Shown here piece after piece: positions 17,973-27,449 of a DNA stretch of 64,000 bases. The translations under genes were made by a program, and so were the position numbers. The notes below the pieces were generated by a model, which was not told the DNA's origin, did not search any database, and saw only the letters and a list, made by a program, of their open reading frames with translations. The DNA is from DATCHW01 sp963806045 (GTDB taxonomy: Bacteria > Bacteroidota > Ignavibacteria > Tepidaquicellales > Tepidaquicellaceae). The stretch is from the NCBI GenBank assembly GCA_963806045.1, contig CAWDWP010000004.1, forward strand, positions 186,001-250,000, in the 5' to 3' direction. Within the stretch, counting starts at the first letter, position 1. Every line of letters begins with the position of its first letter.

Positions 17973-19754
17973 ATGCCTAAAAAAACCCTTATAGAACTTT
18001 TAATAAACGTAATAAAAAATTATGATTACGAAGAAGAATCGGTATTCACGAAGGAAAATGAATCCTATGGTGGTGTTTCAAGGGAAGAAATTGTCAGTAA
18101 AGCTCTCCGGCTCAAAAAATATTTTTCTGAGATTGGATTAAAAAACGGAAGTAAGATAGCAATCATATCCGAAAATCGTTACGAATGGATAATAACAGAC
18201 ATTGCTTGCTATATTTCAGGAATGATTGACGTTCCAATCTATACCTCATTAAGCCCTGAATCAATCAAATACATTCTTAAACATTCAAATAGTGTCGTTT
18301 GTTTTGTTTCGAATTCTCTTCAGTTTGAGAAGCTCATTTCAGTAGCAGGTGAACTTCCGGATTTGAAATATATTATTTCTTATGCAGAACCAAAAAATGA
18401 ATATAAGGGTATTAGTATTCGTTCACTTGACAGTATCTTAAAAAACACAATTAAAACATCACAAAAGAAAGCAATCGATGAATTAGAGATTTTGAATAAA
18501 AAAATTAGTGAAAATGATATATTAACTATAATTTATACTTCCGGAACAACTGGTATTCCTAAAGGAGTAATGCTGACACATAAAAATGTTTATACAAATA
18601 TACAATCTTTTTTTAAGATATTAAAAATTGATGATAAAGAGATCTTTCTTTCATATTTGCCATATTCTCATATTTTTGAACGTTCCGCTGGATATTATTT
18701 CCCCTTCTTCGCAGCATCGAAAATATATTATGCACAAAGCATTGATACTATTGCACTTCAGATGAGTGAAATCCGTCCAACTTTTGTAATAACGGTTCCA
18801 AGGCTTCTGGATAAAATGTATAATAAGTTAATGAAGAGTTATGAAGAAATGCCTGCAGGATTTCAAAAAAAAGTATTTAAGTCTGCTATAGATATGGCAA
18901 AAGAAAGAAAGATTAAGAAATTTTCAATTAGATGGAAACTTGCCGATAGTTTCGTATATCGAAAAATCCGTGAGAAAACAGGAGGGAGAATAAGATATTT
19001 TGCTTCCGGAGGCGGAGCCTTGAATAAAACGATCGGCGAGTTTTTTGATTACCTTGGTGTTGAAACATTAGAAGGTTATGGAATGACGGAAACATCACCT
19101 GTAATTTGTGTAAATCGTCCGGGTAAAAATAAATATGGAACTGTCGGACCTCCTGTTGATGGAATTAAAGTAAAAATTGCTGAAGATGGTGAAATTCTTG
19201 TAAAAGGTGATATTGTAATGAAAGGTTATTTTAATGCACCGGAAGAAACAAAAAACACAATTCTTGACGGATGGCTCCATACAGGGGATATAGGAGAGAT
19301 TGATGAGGATGGATATGTGAAAATTACAGACCGGAAAAAATCATTATTTAAATCTTCAGGCGGAAAATATATTGCCCCCGCTCAGATTGAAGAAATAATA
19401 ATTCAATTACCTTATGTAGACCAGATAATAGTAATAGGAAATGAAAAAATGTATGTAACCGCTTTAATAATTCCTGATTTTATCGAGTTGACAAGATTGG
19501 CGAAAAATTTAGGTTTGAATACTTATAATTTATCTGAATTTATTTCTAATCCTGTTTTACTCAAGAAAATTGAAAATGATATTAACGTTATTCAGAAGCA
19601 CCTATCCCCTTATGAAAAAGTCAGAAAATTTACTTTATTGGAAAAACCGTTCAGCATAGAATCAGGAGAACTTACCCCAACTTTAAAAATAAAAAGAAAA
19701 TTTGTCGAAGAAAAATATAGCGATTTAATCGACAAAATGTATCATAAGGTATAA
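17973..19754 (+). CDS. Long-chain acyl-CoA synthetase (AMP-forming)
   Basis: The 593-residue protein belongs to the ANL adenylating superfamily. The ATP-binding P-loop is IIYTSGTTGIPKGVMLTH (about residues 187-204), the A5 motif is GYGMTETSPVI (about 369-379) and the hinge/A8 region is GWLHTGDIGEIDEDGYVKITDRKKSLF, with the C-terminal catalytic Lys region in SIESGELTPTLKIKRKFVEEKY. The long linker and length fit the FadD15/long-chain subfamily, which activates fatty acids with CoA for lipid synthesis or beta-oxidation at the inner membrane. It starts 250 bases from the divergent surface operon, and nuoA follows after 54 bases, so the two may share a transcript. Confidence 0.92.
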   Translation: MPKKTLIELLINVIKNYDYEEESVFTKENESYGGVSREEIVSKALRLKKYFSEIGLKNGSKIAIISENRYEWIITDIACYISGMIDVPIYTSLSPESIKYILKHSNSVVCFVSNSLQFEKLISVAGELPDLKYIISYAEPKNEYKGISIRSLDSILKNTIKTSQKKAIDELEILNKKISENDILTIIYTSGTTGIPKGVMLTHKNVYTNIQSFFKILKIDDKEIFLSYLPYSHIFERSAGYYFPFFAASKIYYAQSIDTIALQMSEIRPTFVITVPRLLDKMYNKLMKSYEEMPAGFQKKVFKSAIDMAKERKIKKFSIRWKLADSFVYRKIREKTGGRIRYFASGGGALNKTIGEFFDYLGVETLEGYGMTETSPVICVNRPGKNKYGTVGPPVDGIKVKIAEDGEILVKGDIVMKGYFNAPEETKNTILDGWLHTGDIGEIDEDGYVKITDRKKSLFKSSGGKYIAPAQIEEIIIQLPYVDQIIVIGNEKMYVTALIIPDFIELTRLAKNLGLNTYNLSEFISNPVLLKKIENDINVIQKHLSPYEKVRKFTLLEKPFSIESGELTPTLKIKRKFVEEKYSDLIDKMYHKV

Positions 19755-19808
19755 TTTATATCATAAATTATTACCTGAAAAAAAATTATATTTCAGAAAA
19801 AGTATATT

Positions 19809-20177
19809 ATGTTTTATCAATATTTGCCAATAATTTTAGTTTTAGGATTCGCACTTATCTTTGCTATAGTCGCTATTAAAGCGTCATCCTGGATAGGTCC
19901 CCGTCATCCAAATAAGGAAAAGCTTTCAACTTATGAAAGCGGCATGGAACCAGTAGGAACCGCTCGTGATAAATTTTCAGTTAAGTATTATATGGTTGCC
20001 GTCAGTTTTATTGTCTTTGATATTGAAGTAGTTTTTCTGTATCCCTGGGCAGTATCGTTCCTGAACTTAAAATCCACAGAAACTGTTTATTCATTAGTGA
20101 TAGCCCTCATTTTCATTGTTATTCTGATTATCGGGCTTTTATATGAATTTAAGAAAGGGGTTTTAAAATGGGATTAG
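19809..20177 (+). CDS. nuoA: NADH-quinone oxidoreductase subunit A
   Basis: The 122-residue protein has three membrane helices and the conserved cytoplasmic-loop motif KLSTYESGMEPVGTAR followed by KYYMVAVSFIVFDIEVVFLYPW, diagnostic of NuoA/ND3. It is a membrane-arm subunit of complex I near the quinone site. It overlaps nuoB by 10 bases. It is first of an A-B-(T9SS)-C-D-E-F order. Confidence 0.97.
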   Translation: MFYQYLPIILVLGFALIFAIVAIKASSWIGPRHPNKEKLSTYESGMEPVGTARDKFSVKYYMVAVSFIVFDIEVVFLYPWAVSFLNLKSTETVYSLVIALIFIVILIIGLLYEFKKGVLKWD

Positions 20178-20650
20178 AAGATAAACTTGGTAAAGATGGT
20201 TTTTTAACCACAAAACTGAATGAAATTATTAGTTGGTGCCAGAAAAATTCTCTCTGGCCAATGCCGATGGGCATATCCTGCTGTGCAATTGAGATGATGG
20301 CTGCTGCAGGTCCAAGATTCGATATCTCAAGATTTGGGAGCGAAGTATTCAGGTTTTCTCCAAGACAGTCAGATATTATGATAGTAGCCGGAACAACGAC
20401 TTATAAAATGGCTAAAGTGGTAAGAAAAATATATGACCAGATGCCTGACCCTAAATGGGTAATAGCAATGGGTGCCTGCACCTCAAGCGGAGGAATGTAC
20501 AGAACATATTCGGTTGTTCAGGGAATAGACCAGTTTCTTCCTGTGGATGTTTATGTTGCAGGCTGTCCTCCAAGACCTGAAAATTTATTAAATGCCTTAA
20601 TTAAAATTCAGGAAAAAATACAAAAAGGAACAACAGTAACTCAGAATTAA
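20168..20650 (+). CDS. nuoB: NADH-quinone oxidoreductase subunit B
   Basis: The 160-residue protein carries the cysteines of the N2 4Fe-4S cluster in SCCAIEMMAAAGPRFD, GACTSSGG and AGCPPRPE, all intact. NuoB hands electrons to quinone at the junction of the peripheral and membrane arms. The start lies inside the end of nuoA, after an AAAGGGG ribosome-binding site. It is followed by a T9SS gene, not by nuoC. Confidence 0.98.
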   Translation: MGLEDKLGKDGFLTTKLNEIISWCQKNSLWPMPMGISCCAIEMMAAAGPRFDISRFGSEVFRFSPRQSDIMIVAGTTTYKMAKVVRKIYDQMPDPKWVIAMGACTSSGGMYRTYSVVQGIDQFLPVDVYVAGCPPRPENLLNALIKIQEKIQKGTTVTQN

Positions 20651-20724
20651 ATTTATTTATATTACCTTGTAAATAAATAGCGTTTTTTTTATTATTTCAT
20701 ATAACTTAAAAAAGGAGTTCAAAA

Positions 20725-21648
20725 ATGAAATCAAAATTTTCCATTTATGTTGCTATAATGTTTTTATTTATTTTTACATCAGTAGCTATTTCGCAGATAA
20801 AAATACAAGAAGGATTTGAAACACTTGACTCTAACACCCTACCTACCGGGTGGTCAAAATGTTATGGGTCAACTTTTCCGGTTAATTACGATCCATATTC
20901 AAACTGGACAGTTAGAGACTCAGGACAATGGATGCCTGGTCTTGCATCCTCATTAACTCAAGCTCATCTTAGTTTGAAATCTTGCGGAGTATCGTGGTAT
21001 ACAGGTGTGGATACAAATGGTGCGTACCATATAAGTGATGCCTGGCTTGTGACAAAACAAATTTCGATTGCATCTACAGACGTAATTAAGTTCTGGATTA
21101 GTGGTGGATCACCTACCTGGGTCGATAGTGTTCAAGTATGGGTGAACTTCATCGATTCGTTACCAGGAAACTTTACAAACAAGCTTGGTTCAATTGTAAT
21201 GACCGGACTGCCGTATGGTACCTGGACACAATATACATATGGTTTATCAGGATTTGCAGGATTACCAGTATATATCGGTTTCCGATATAATACCGATTGC
21301 ATAAATCAGGGTTTTGCTGCTTATCTTGATGACGTATTCGTTGGTAATCCTGACGCTATTAATCAGATTGGCACCGGAGTTCCGACAAAATATGCTTTAG
21401 GTCAGAATTACCCGAATCCATTTAATCCGGTAACTACCATAAAATTTGATTTACCAAAAACTTCTAATGTAAAGATGACAATATTTAATACATTAGGTCA
21501 GGTAGTCTCAGTGGTATTAAATGAAACAAAAGCAGCTGGTTTTTATGAAGTTAAATATGACGCATCTAAGCTTTCAAGCGGAACATATTTCTATCGAATT
21601 GAAGCCGGAAGTTTCATAGAAACTAAAAAGATGATGATCATCAAGTAA
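20725..21648 (+). CDS. Secreted cleaved-adhesin/MAM-like protein with T9SS sorting domain, inside the nuo cluster
   Basis: The 307-residue protein has a signal peptide ending around VAISQ. A jelly-roll domain of the cleaved-adhesin type follows (EGFETLDSNTLPTGWSKCYG...DAWLVTKQISI...YIGFRYNTDCINQGFAAYLDDVFVG). The T9SS type A sorting domain begins at NYPNPFNPVTTIKF and ends KKMMIIK. It is surface-exposed and has no respiratory role visible in sequence. It has its own AAAGGAG ribosome-binding site and a strong terminator directly downstream, so it looks like an independent cassette inserted between nuoB and nuoC. Confidence 0.88.
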   Translation: MKSKFSIYVAIMFLFIFTSVAISQIKIQEGFETLDSNTLPTGWSKCYGSTFPVNYDPYSNWTVRDSGQWMPGLASSLTQAHLSLKSCGVSWYTGVDTNGAYHISDAWLVTKQISIASTDVIKFWISGGSPTWVDSVQVWVNFIDSLPGNFTNKLGSIVMTGLPYGTWTQYTYGLSGFAGLPVYIGFRYNTDCINQGFAAYLDDVFVGNPDAINQIGTGVPTKYALGQNYPNPFNPVTTIKFDLPKTSNVKMTIFNTLGQVVSVVLNETKAAGFYEVKYDASKLSSGTYFYRIEAGSFIETKKMMIIK

Positions 21649-21667
21649 TTATATAAGTGACTATTTT

Positions 21668-21699
21668 AAAGGCTTCAAGTATTTGTGCTTGAAGCCTTT
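21668..21699 (+). terminator. Intrinsic terminator after the T9SS gene in the nuo cluster
   Basis: A perfect 12-bp stem (AAAGGCTTCAAG and complement, 8-base loop) runs straight into a T7 tract. It separates nuoAB plus the T9SS gene from nuoCDEF, which must then be transcribed from their own start or by read-through. Confidence 0.85.
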
Positions 21700-21781
21700 T
21701 TTTATTTTGAATTTTTTCTGTTTGCATTTTTGTTATTTAATTTGAATGCTTTTATAATTAAATTTGGCAAAATTTATAATT

Positions 21782-22264
21782 ATGAATGAAGAACGTTTAG
21801 ATCTAATTAAATCCAAAATCAAAGCTGTCGAAGTCGAATATGATGACGTTAATGGGACTCCAAGGATAACCCCTCATACCGATAATGTCCTCGAAGTTTG
21901 CGAAATTTTAAAAAATGATACGGAAATCTCATTTGATATGCTGGTTGATGCAATAAGTGTTGATAGATTTATAAAGCAGAACAGGTTTGAAATGATATAT
22001 AATCTATATTCGAATAAATTTCGCGACCGGATGTTTATTAGATTAAAACTTGATTCAAAATTACCTTTAATGCATACACTAAGCGGTATCTGGAAATCAG
22101 CCGATTGGTATGAACGTGAAGCTTTTGATATGATGGGAATAAAATTTATCAACCATCCGGATTTAAGAAGAGTTTATTTACCCGAAGAATTTGAATACTA
22201 TCCGCTCAGAAAGGATTTTCCTCTTATGGGGATTACAGGTTCTTTGCCATTACCAAACAAATAA
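21782..22264 (+). CDS. nuoC: NADH-quinone oxidoreductase subunit C
   Basis: The protein is about 160 residues, with the NuoC/30-kDa signature SGIWKSADWYEREAFDMMGIKFINHPDLRRVYLPEEFEYYPLRKDFPL. It belongs to the peripheral arm beside NuoD. I choose the ATG at 21782; an in-frame TTG at 21764 would add six residues. Neither has a good ribosome-binding site, which is common in this phylum. nuoD follows after 8 bases. Confidence 0.95.
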   Translation: MNEERLDLIKSKIKAVEVEYDDVNGTPRITPHTDNVLEVCEILKNDTEISFDMLVDAISVDRFIKQNRFEMIYNLYSNKFRDRMFIRLKLDSKLPLMHTLSGIWKSADWYEREAFDMMGIKFINHPDLRRVYLPEEFEYYPLRKDFPLMGITGSLPLPNK

Positions 22265-22272
22265 AATTAACA

Positions 22273-23550
22273 ATGCCGCATACAATATATAATGATTTAA
22301 AAGAAAAAGATTCAAAAATAAAAAAAACAAAAATCCTGGAAGCGCTTGAGTCTAAGGATTTAAGTATTACTTTTTCTGATGCGCTTGATAATGAGATGGT
22401 ATTAAACATGGGTCCTCAGCATCCTGCAACGCACGGGGTTCTGAGGCTGCTCGTAAGTCTTGATGGTGAAACTGTAATGAAATGTATCCCTGAACTGGGA
22501 TATCTTCACCGAGGATATGAAAAGCTTGCTGAATCCTGTACTTTTCATGAATTTATCCCTCACACAGACAGGCTTGATTATCTTCAGCCAATTGCAAATA
22601 ATGTTGCATATACATTAGCTGTCGAAAAACTTTTGCATCTTGATATTCCTGAGCGTGCAAAATATATCAGGGTTATTGTTTCTGAGCTCGGAAGAATTCA
22701 ATCACATTTGCTTTCAATCGGTGCTTTATTTATGGATATCGGTGCTGTAACTCCCTTCCTTTGGGCTATCAGGGAACGAGAAAAAATTCTGGATGTTTAT
22801 GATATCGTTGCAGGTGCAAGGTTTACAACTTCATATACACGTATTGGAGGTTTAGCTCAGGATTTCACTGATGAAGCCATCAGGGGGATAAAAAAGTTTA
22901 TCAGTGAATTTCCAAAATATCTTCAGGAAATACGAGACCTGATGGAAAGAAATAAGGTCTTTATTGTAAGGACTGAAGGCGTTGGATATCTTTCAAAAGA
23001 AGATACAATATCCCTCGGAATTACAGGTCCGGTGCTAAGAGCGGTAGGAGTTGACAGAGATTTAAGAAAAGATGAACCCTATTTAATATATCCTGATTTG
23101 GATTTTGAAATACCTGTTTATCCGGATGGGGATAGTCTTTCCAGATATTATATCCGTGCGGAAGAATTGATTCAATCGACAAGAATTATTGAGCAGTGTT
23201 TACAAAAAATACCTGAAGGACCTATTTACCCGGAGGCAGCAAAAAAAGTTCTCCCCAGGAAAGAACAAGTTTATACTAAAATGGAAGAATTGATTCACGA
23301 TTTTATGCTTATAAATTTTGGAGTCAACCCGCCAGTCGGGGAATCATATCAGGCAGTTGAAGCTTCAAAAGGAGAACTTGGATTTTACATAATCAGTGAT
23401 GGAAAAGGTTATCCGTTCCGTTTGAAAATCCGCTCACCAAGTTTTTGCAATCTTCAGGCAGTACCGGCTATGATGAAAGGATGTCTGATTTCCGATACTG
23501 TTGTTATTCTTGGAAGTCTTGACCCTGTAATGGGGGAAGCTGATAAGTAA
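22273..23550 (+). CDS. nuoD: NADH-quinone oxidoreductase subunit D
   Basis: The 425-residue protein has LNMGPQHPATHGVLRLLVSLDGE (residues about 44-66), PELGYLHRGYEKLAE and, at the C-terminus, RSPSFCNLQAVPAMMKGCLISDTVVILGSLDPVMGEADK, all signatures of NuoD/49-kDa. It forms the quinone-binding cavity with NuoB. It has a Lys-rich N-terminal extension of about 40 residues of unclear role. It is separated from nuoE by 72 bases containing a short AT-rich direct repeat. Confidence 0.98.
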   Translation: MPHTIYNDLKEKDSKIKKTKILEALESKDLSITFSDALDNEMVLNMGPQHPATHGVLRLLVSLDGETVMKCIPELGYLHRGYEKLAESCTFHEFIPHTDRLDYLQPIANNVAYTLAVEKLLHLDIPERAKYIRVIVSELGRIQSHLLSIGALFMDIGAVTPFLWAIREREKILDVYDIVAGARFTTSYTRIGGLAQDFTDEAIRGIKKFISEFPKYLQEIRDLMERNKVFIVRTEGVGYLSKEDTISLGITGPVLRAVGVDRDLRKDEPYLIYPDLDFEIPVYPDGDSLSRYYIRAEELIQSTRIIEQCLQKIPEGPIYPEAAKKVLPRKEQVYTKMEELIHDFMLINFGVNPPVGESYQAVEASKGELGFYIISDGKGYPFRLKIRSPSFCNLQAVPAMMKGCLISDTVVILGSLDPVMGEADK

Positions 23551-23551
23551 C

Positions 23552-23584
23552 AATTAGTAATTAGTAATTAATAATTAGTAATTA
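23552..23584. repeat. Short AT-rich tandem repeat between nuoD and nuoE
   Basis: The motif AATTAGTAATTA is repeated about three times in 33 bases. It is a low-complexity intergenic repeat with no visible coding or terminator potential. Confidence 0.7.
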
Positions 23585-23622
23585 AAAATACAGAACATTA
23601 AATAAAATAATTTTTTTAAACA

Positions 23623-24117
23623 ATGTTTGATGATAAAGAGTTAAAAGAAGTAGAGAATATATTAAAAAGGTATCCGGATAATAAATCGGCACTGCTTCCG
23701 GTACTATGGATGGTGCAGGAAAAAGAAGGCTGGATATCCGATGATGCTATGAAATATGTAGGGGATTTGCTCAAAATTTCATACGAGCATATACTTGGTG
23801 TTGTAACGTTTTATACAATGTTTAATAATAAACCTGTAGGAAAATATAATCTTCAGATTTGCACCAATGTTTCGTGTATGCTTCGTGGGGGATATGAACT
23901 TTTTCAATTTATATCTGAAAAATTAGGAGTAAAGAATAAAGAAACAACGAATGATGGTATGTTTACAATTGAGGAAGTTGAATGCCTCGGTAGCTGTGCA
24001 ACAGCCCCGATGATGCAGATGAATAACAAAGAATATTATGAAAACTTAACAAAAGAAAAAGTCGAAGAACTTATAGAACATTTTAGAAAAAACATAAAAG
24101 AAAGTATAGCAAAGTAA
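23623..24117 (+). CDS. nuoE: NADH-quinone oxidoreductase subunit E
   Basis: The 164-residue thioredoxin-like protein carries the N1a 2Fe-2S ligands in the standard spacing: CTNVSC and CLGSC. Residues 40-70 (HILGVVTFYTMFNNKPVGKYNLQICTN) match the NuoE/24-kDa family. It forms the NADH-dehydrogenase module with NuoF. nuoF follows after 51 bases. Confidence 0.97.
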   Translation: MFDDKELKEVENILKRYPDNKSALLPVLWMVQEKEGWISDDAMKYVGDLLKISYEHILGVVTFYTMFNNKPVGKYNLQICTNVSCMLRGGYELFQFISEKLGVKNKETTNDGMFTIEEVECLGSCATAPMMQMNNKEYYENLTKEKVEELIEHFRKNIKESIAK

Positions 24118-24168
24118 CTTAGAATTACAAAGAAAAAATTTGTGTGACTTAATGTAATTATTAATTAA

Positions 24169-25462
24169 ATGATGAAAATAATTTTAAAAGATATTCCTGA
24201 TTTACAAAAGATTGATGTTTACGAAGCCAATGGCGGGTATTCGGCTTTTCGAAAAGCATTGAAAGAAATGAAACCCGATGAGGTTATTAATGAAGTTAAG
24301 AAATCAAATTTAAAAGGCAGAGGTGGTGCTTGTTTCCCAACCGGATTGAAATGGACTTTTATGCCGAAGGGAAATGAAAAGCCCAAATATCTTTGCTGTA
24401 ATGGTGATGAATCAGAGCCGGGCAGCTTTAAAGACAGAGAAATTTTCGAGCGTAATCCGCATCAGTTTATTGAAGGAGCTTTAATCGCCTGCTACTCTAT
24501 GGGATGTAAATCTGCTTATGTTTATATTCGCGGAGAATATTATAAATGGATAAATCTTTTACAAATTGCATTAGATGATGCATACAAGAAAGGTTATATT
24601 GGTAAAAATATTTTAGGGTCTGAATTTTCAACAGATATTTATATTCACCGGGGAGCCGGAGCATATATTTGCGGTGAAGAATCGGCATTAATGAATTCTA
24701 TAGAAGGTAAACGCGGCTATCCAAGGGTGAAACCACCTTTCCCGGCAGCTAACGGCTTATGGGGAAACCCAACTACAATTAATAATATTGAAACTTTATC
24801 TAATGTTCCTGAAATCTTAAAAAACGGAAGTGAATGGTTTTTGAAAATCGGCGAACCGAAACATCCGGGAACACTGCTTTTCGGAGTCAGCGGACATGTA
24901 AATAAACCCGGGAGTTTATGAACTTGAGACAGGTACACCATTGATGACTATAATTAATGACTATTGCGGTGGAATAATGGATGGGAAAGAAATTAAAATG
25001 GTCATTCCGGGAGGTTCATCAATGCCTCCGTTAACAAAAGACGAAGCATTAACGATTAAAATGGACGATGCTTCGTTAAAAGCAATCGGTTCGGCTATAG
25101 GCACAGCCGGAGTTATCGTAATGAATGAGGATACAGATATAGTAAAGGTTCTAGAGCGGATTGCACATTTTTATTATCATGAATCCTGCGGTCAGTGCAC
25201 TCCTTGCAGGGAAGGTACGGGATGGCTTTTGAGAATTATTAAGAGAATTAATGATGGCGAAGGCAGGATGAGTGATTTAGATTTACTCGTTAATGTGTCA
25301 GAAAATATTGAAGGAAATACAATATGTGCTCTTGGAGATGCAGCAGCGTGGCCTGTCAAGTGGACAGTTCGGAAATTCCGGAAAGATTTCGAAGCAAAAA
25401 TCAAAAAAGAAGGAATTCAAATTCCGGTGAAAAACAAAGTACATTCATTAAGAGAAAAGTAA
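24169..25462 (+). CDS. nuoF: NADH-quinone oxidoreductase subunit F, one frame break
   Basis: The first frame (24169-24921) carries the NADH/FMN-binding region (GRGGACFPTGLKW, then CGEESALMNSIEGKRGYPR) and ends just after SGHVNKPG. Removing one G from the GGG at 24910-24912 restores K-P-G-V-Y-E-L and continues in frame through ESCGQCTPCREGT and NTICALGDAA (N3 4Fe-4S ligands) to 25462. The joined protein is about 430 residues, exactly the family length. It oxidises NADH and passes electrons to the iron-sulfur chain. As the entry subunit of complex I it is unlikely to be a true pseudogene beside intact nuoABCDE, so I infer a one-base consensus error. No nuoG-N follows in this window. Confidence 0.92.
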
Positions 25463-25478
25463 AAAACGCAGATATCAG

Positions 25479-25568
25479 ACTACAAAAGTTTTTTAGATAA
25501 GAGATACACATAAATAAAAAATCGCTTTCGTTTTATAAAGATATCTAATATATAAAAACTTTTGTAGT
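25479..25568. repeat. 15-bp inverted repeat between convergent nuoF and peptidase genes
   Basis: ACTACAAAAGTTTTT at 25479-25493 is exactly complementary to 25554-25568, with a 60-base spacer. It lies between convergent genes. It may act as a weak bidirectional terminator or mRNA-stabilising stem; the loop is long for a classical terminator. Confidence 0.6.
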
Positions 25569-25586
25569 TTTTGTAACTTTATTAAT

Positions 25587-27416
25587 TTATTTTCTTGTAC
25601 CTAGAGTCATTTTCAAATTCAAAGTTTCTTCACCTCTTTTAACAATTACATCAAGTTCATCACCCGGCTTATGCTCGCCTAATGCATATGTATAATCAGT
25701 TATACTTTTAATTTCTCTGTCACCAAATTTAATAATTACATCTCCGCCTTTTAAGCCTGCCTTTTCAGCCGGACTATCTGCGTTCACACCTGAGATTTTA
25801 TATCCTTCAACATTTTCTGAGAAATCCGGGATAGTTCCGGTATATACTTTTCCATATCCTTTTTTCTCTTCTTTTTTCTCAGTTTCCACTTTTGGTTTTT
25901 CAGAAGTTTTAAATACAGGTTTCATTTCCATTTTATCGAGACTCATTGTTACATCATAAACCATGTCAAGGATTTTTGCTTCTCCTTCAGCATTTATTTT
26001 GTCGTAAGTATCAGTCGGTTTATGATAATCTTCGTGCAATCCTGTAAAGAAAAACAATACAGGTTTATTTTTGAGATAAAATGATGAATGGTCTGAACCG
26101 CCCATTCCTTCAGGAGTGAGACTTAATGAAAAATTATATTGAGTATTAACGGCTGTAAGCAGACTATCCCAAATTCCCGAACTTCCTGTTCCGCTTACAA
26201 CGAGAGTATTTTTTGAATTTAACCTGCCAATCATATCGAGATTTATCATTGATATGATATTATATTTATTGAATAGATTCGACTTTGTAAAATATGCAGA
26301 ACCCAGCAATCCTTCTTCCTCTCCGCTGAAGCACATAAAAAGATAACTTCTTTTCAGGTTATCTTTGTTTGAAGATATTTTCTCAGCTAACTCCATCACG
26401 CCTGCACTGCCGGAAGCATTATCATCTGCACCGTGATGAATCAATTTTGTTTTGCCTGAATATAATGAATTTTCACCTCCATATCCGAGATGGTCAAAGT
26501 GTGCTCCAATAACTATCACCTCATTTTTCAAAACAGGGTCATTACCTTCAAGGTATCCGATAACATTTGCTGTTATGACATCTTTTGAAACTATGGATGT
26601 TTCCATTATCACATTTGAATTAGAAAATTCTGTGCTACTGGGTTTAAGATTGTCCAAATCTTTCTGAACCTCATTGAAATTCAAATCGGTTTCATTGAAA
26701 AAAGAATTAAGTAATGAAGTTTTCATTGTCATAACAGGAAGTCCTGCGTCTTTTGATTCTCTGTCAAATGAAAGCTCAAGCAGTTCATCTGCAAATGCTG
26801 AATTAGGGGGATAAACTACAATCATTCCTGTGGCTTTTCTGGATTTTGCTACAAATGCTTTGTACCTTAATGCTTCGTAATCAGGAAATTTGTGGGACGG
26901 AGAACCATCTAAAATTATTACAATTTTACCTTCTACATTTACATCGTTTCCTTTCGAATCTTTATAATCATTATATTGTATATCTTTCGAGTAAATTCCG
27001 TAACCGGCAAAGACCATATTACCCTGAACTTTTCCGGTAGATGAAATCCTTAAAGTAGAATAATCTTTTCCAAATGTTAAAGATTTAACACTTTTATCAT
27101 TTCTAAGAAGCTCGAGAGAATTATTATTTCCAAATTCTACCTGGGATTTCAAAGGAAATTTTTGAAAATATAAACTATCACCCGCCGGAATCAGATTATA
27201 ATAACTGAATTCTTTCCCGATATAATCTTCCGCTAACTTGTCACCATTCGAACCTGCCATCCTGCCTTCAAGTTCATCAGAAGCTAAGTATTTAATATGC
27301 GACATAACTTCATCTTTGGTAATGTCATTACTTCTGAAATTATTAATTTCATTTTGCGCATAAACGAAATTAAAAGAAACAAACAAACTAAATAATAAAA
27401 ATAATATTTTTTTCAT
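25587..27416 (-). CDS. Secreted M28 family metallopeptidase with PA and PDZ domains
   Basis: The 609-residue protein has a signal peptide ending VYAQ. The M28 di-zinc core is GAHFDHLGYGG, HHGADDNASGSAGVMELAE, CFSGEEEGLLGSAYF and GGSDHSSFYLK, giving His, Asp, Glu-Glu, Asp and His ligands in order. A protease-associated insert occupies about residues 130-260. After a Lys/Glu-rich linker the C-terminus is a PDZ domain (YKISGVNADSPAEKAGLKGGDVIIKFGDREI). Such aminopeptidases trim peptides in the periplasm or outside the cell. It lies 33 bases after the upstream membrane-protein gene on the same strand, so the pair may be co-transcribed. Confidence 0.92.
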   Translation of the reverse strand: MKKILFLLFSLFVSFNFVYAQNEINNFRSNDITKDEVMSHIKYLASDELEGRMAGSNGDKLAEDYIGKEFSYYNLIPAGDSLYFQKFPLKSQVEFGNNNSLELLRNDKSVKSLTFGKDYSTLRISSTGKVQGNMVFAGYGIYSKDIQYNDYKDSKGNDVNVEGKIVIILDGSPSHKFPDYEALRYKAFVAKSRKATGMIVVYPPNSAFADELLELSFDRESKDAGLPVMTMKTSLLNSFFNETDLNFNEVQKDLDNLKPSSTEFSNSNVIMETSIVSKDVITANVIGYLEGNDPVLKNEVIVIGAHFDHLGYGGENSLYSGKTKLIHHGADDNASGSAGVMELAEKISSNKDNLKRSYLFMCFSGEEEGLLGSAYFTKSNLFNKYNIISMINLDMIGRLNSKNTLVVSGTGSSGIWDSLLTAVNTQYNFSLSLTPEGMGGSDHSSFYLKNKPVLFFFTGLHEDYHKPTDTYDKINAEGEAKILDMVYDVTMSLDKMEMKPVFKTSEKPKVETEKKEEKKGYGKVYTGTIPDFSENVEGYKISGVNADSPAEKAGLKGGDVIIKFGDREIKSITDYTYALGEHKPGDELDVIVKRGEETLNLKMTLGTRK

Positions 27417-27449
27417 TTTGATAAATTATTTATAAAAACTCATTTATTT

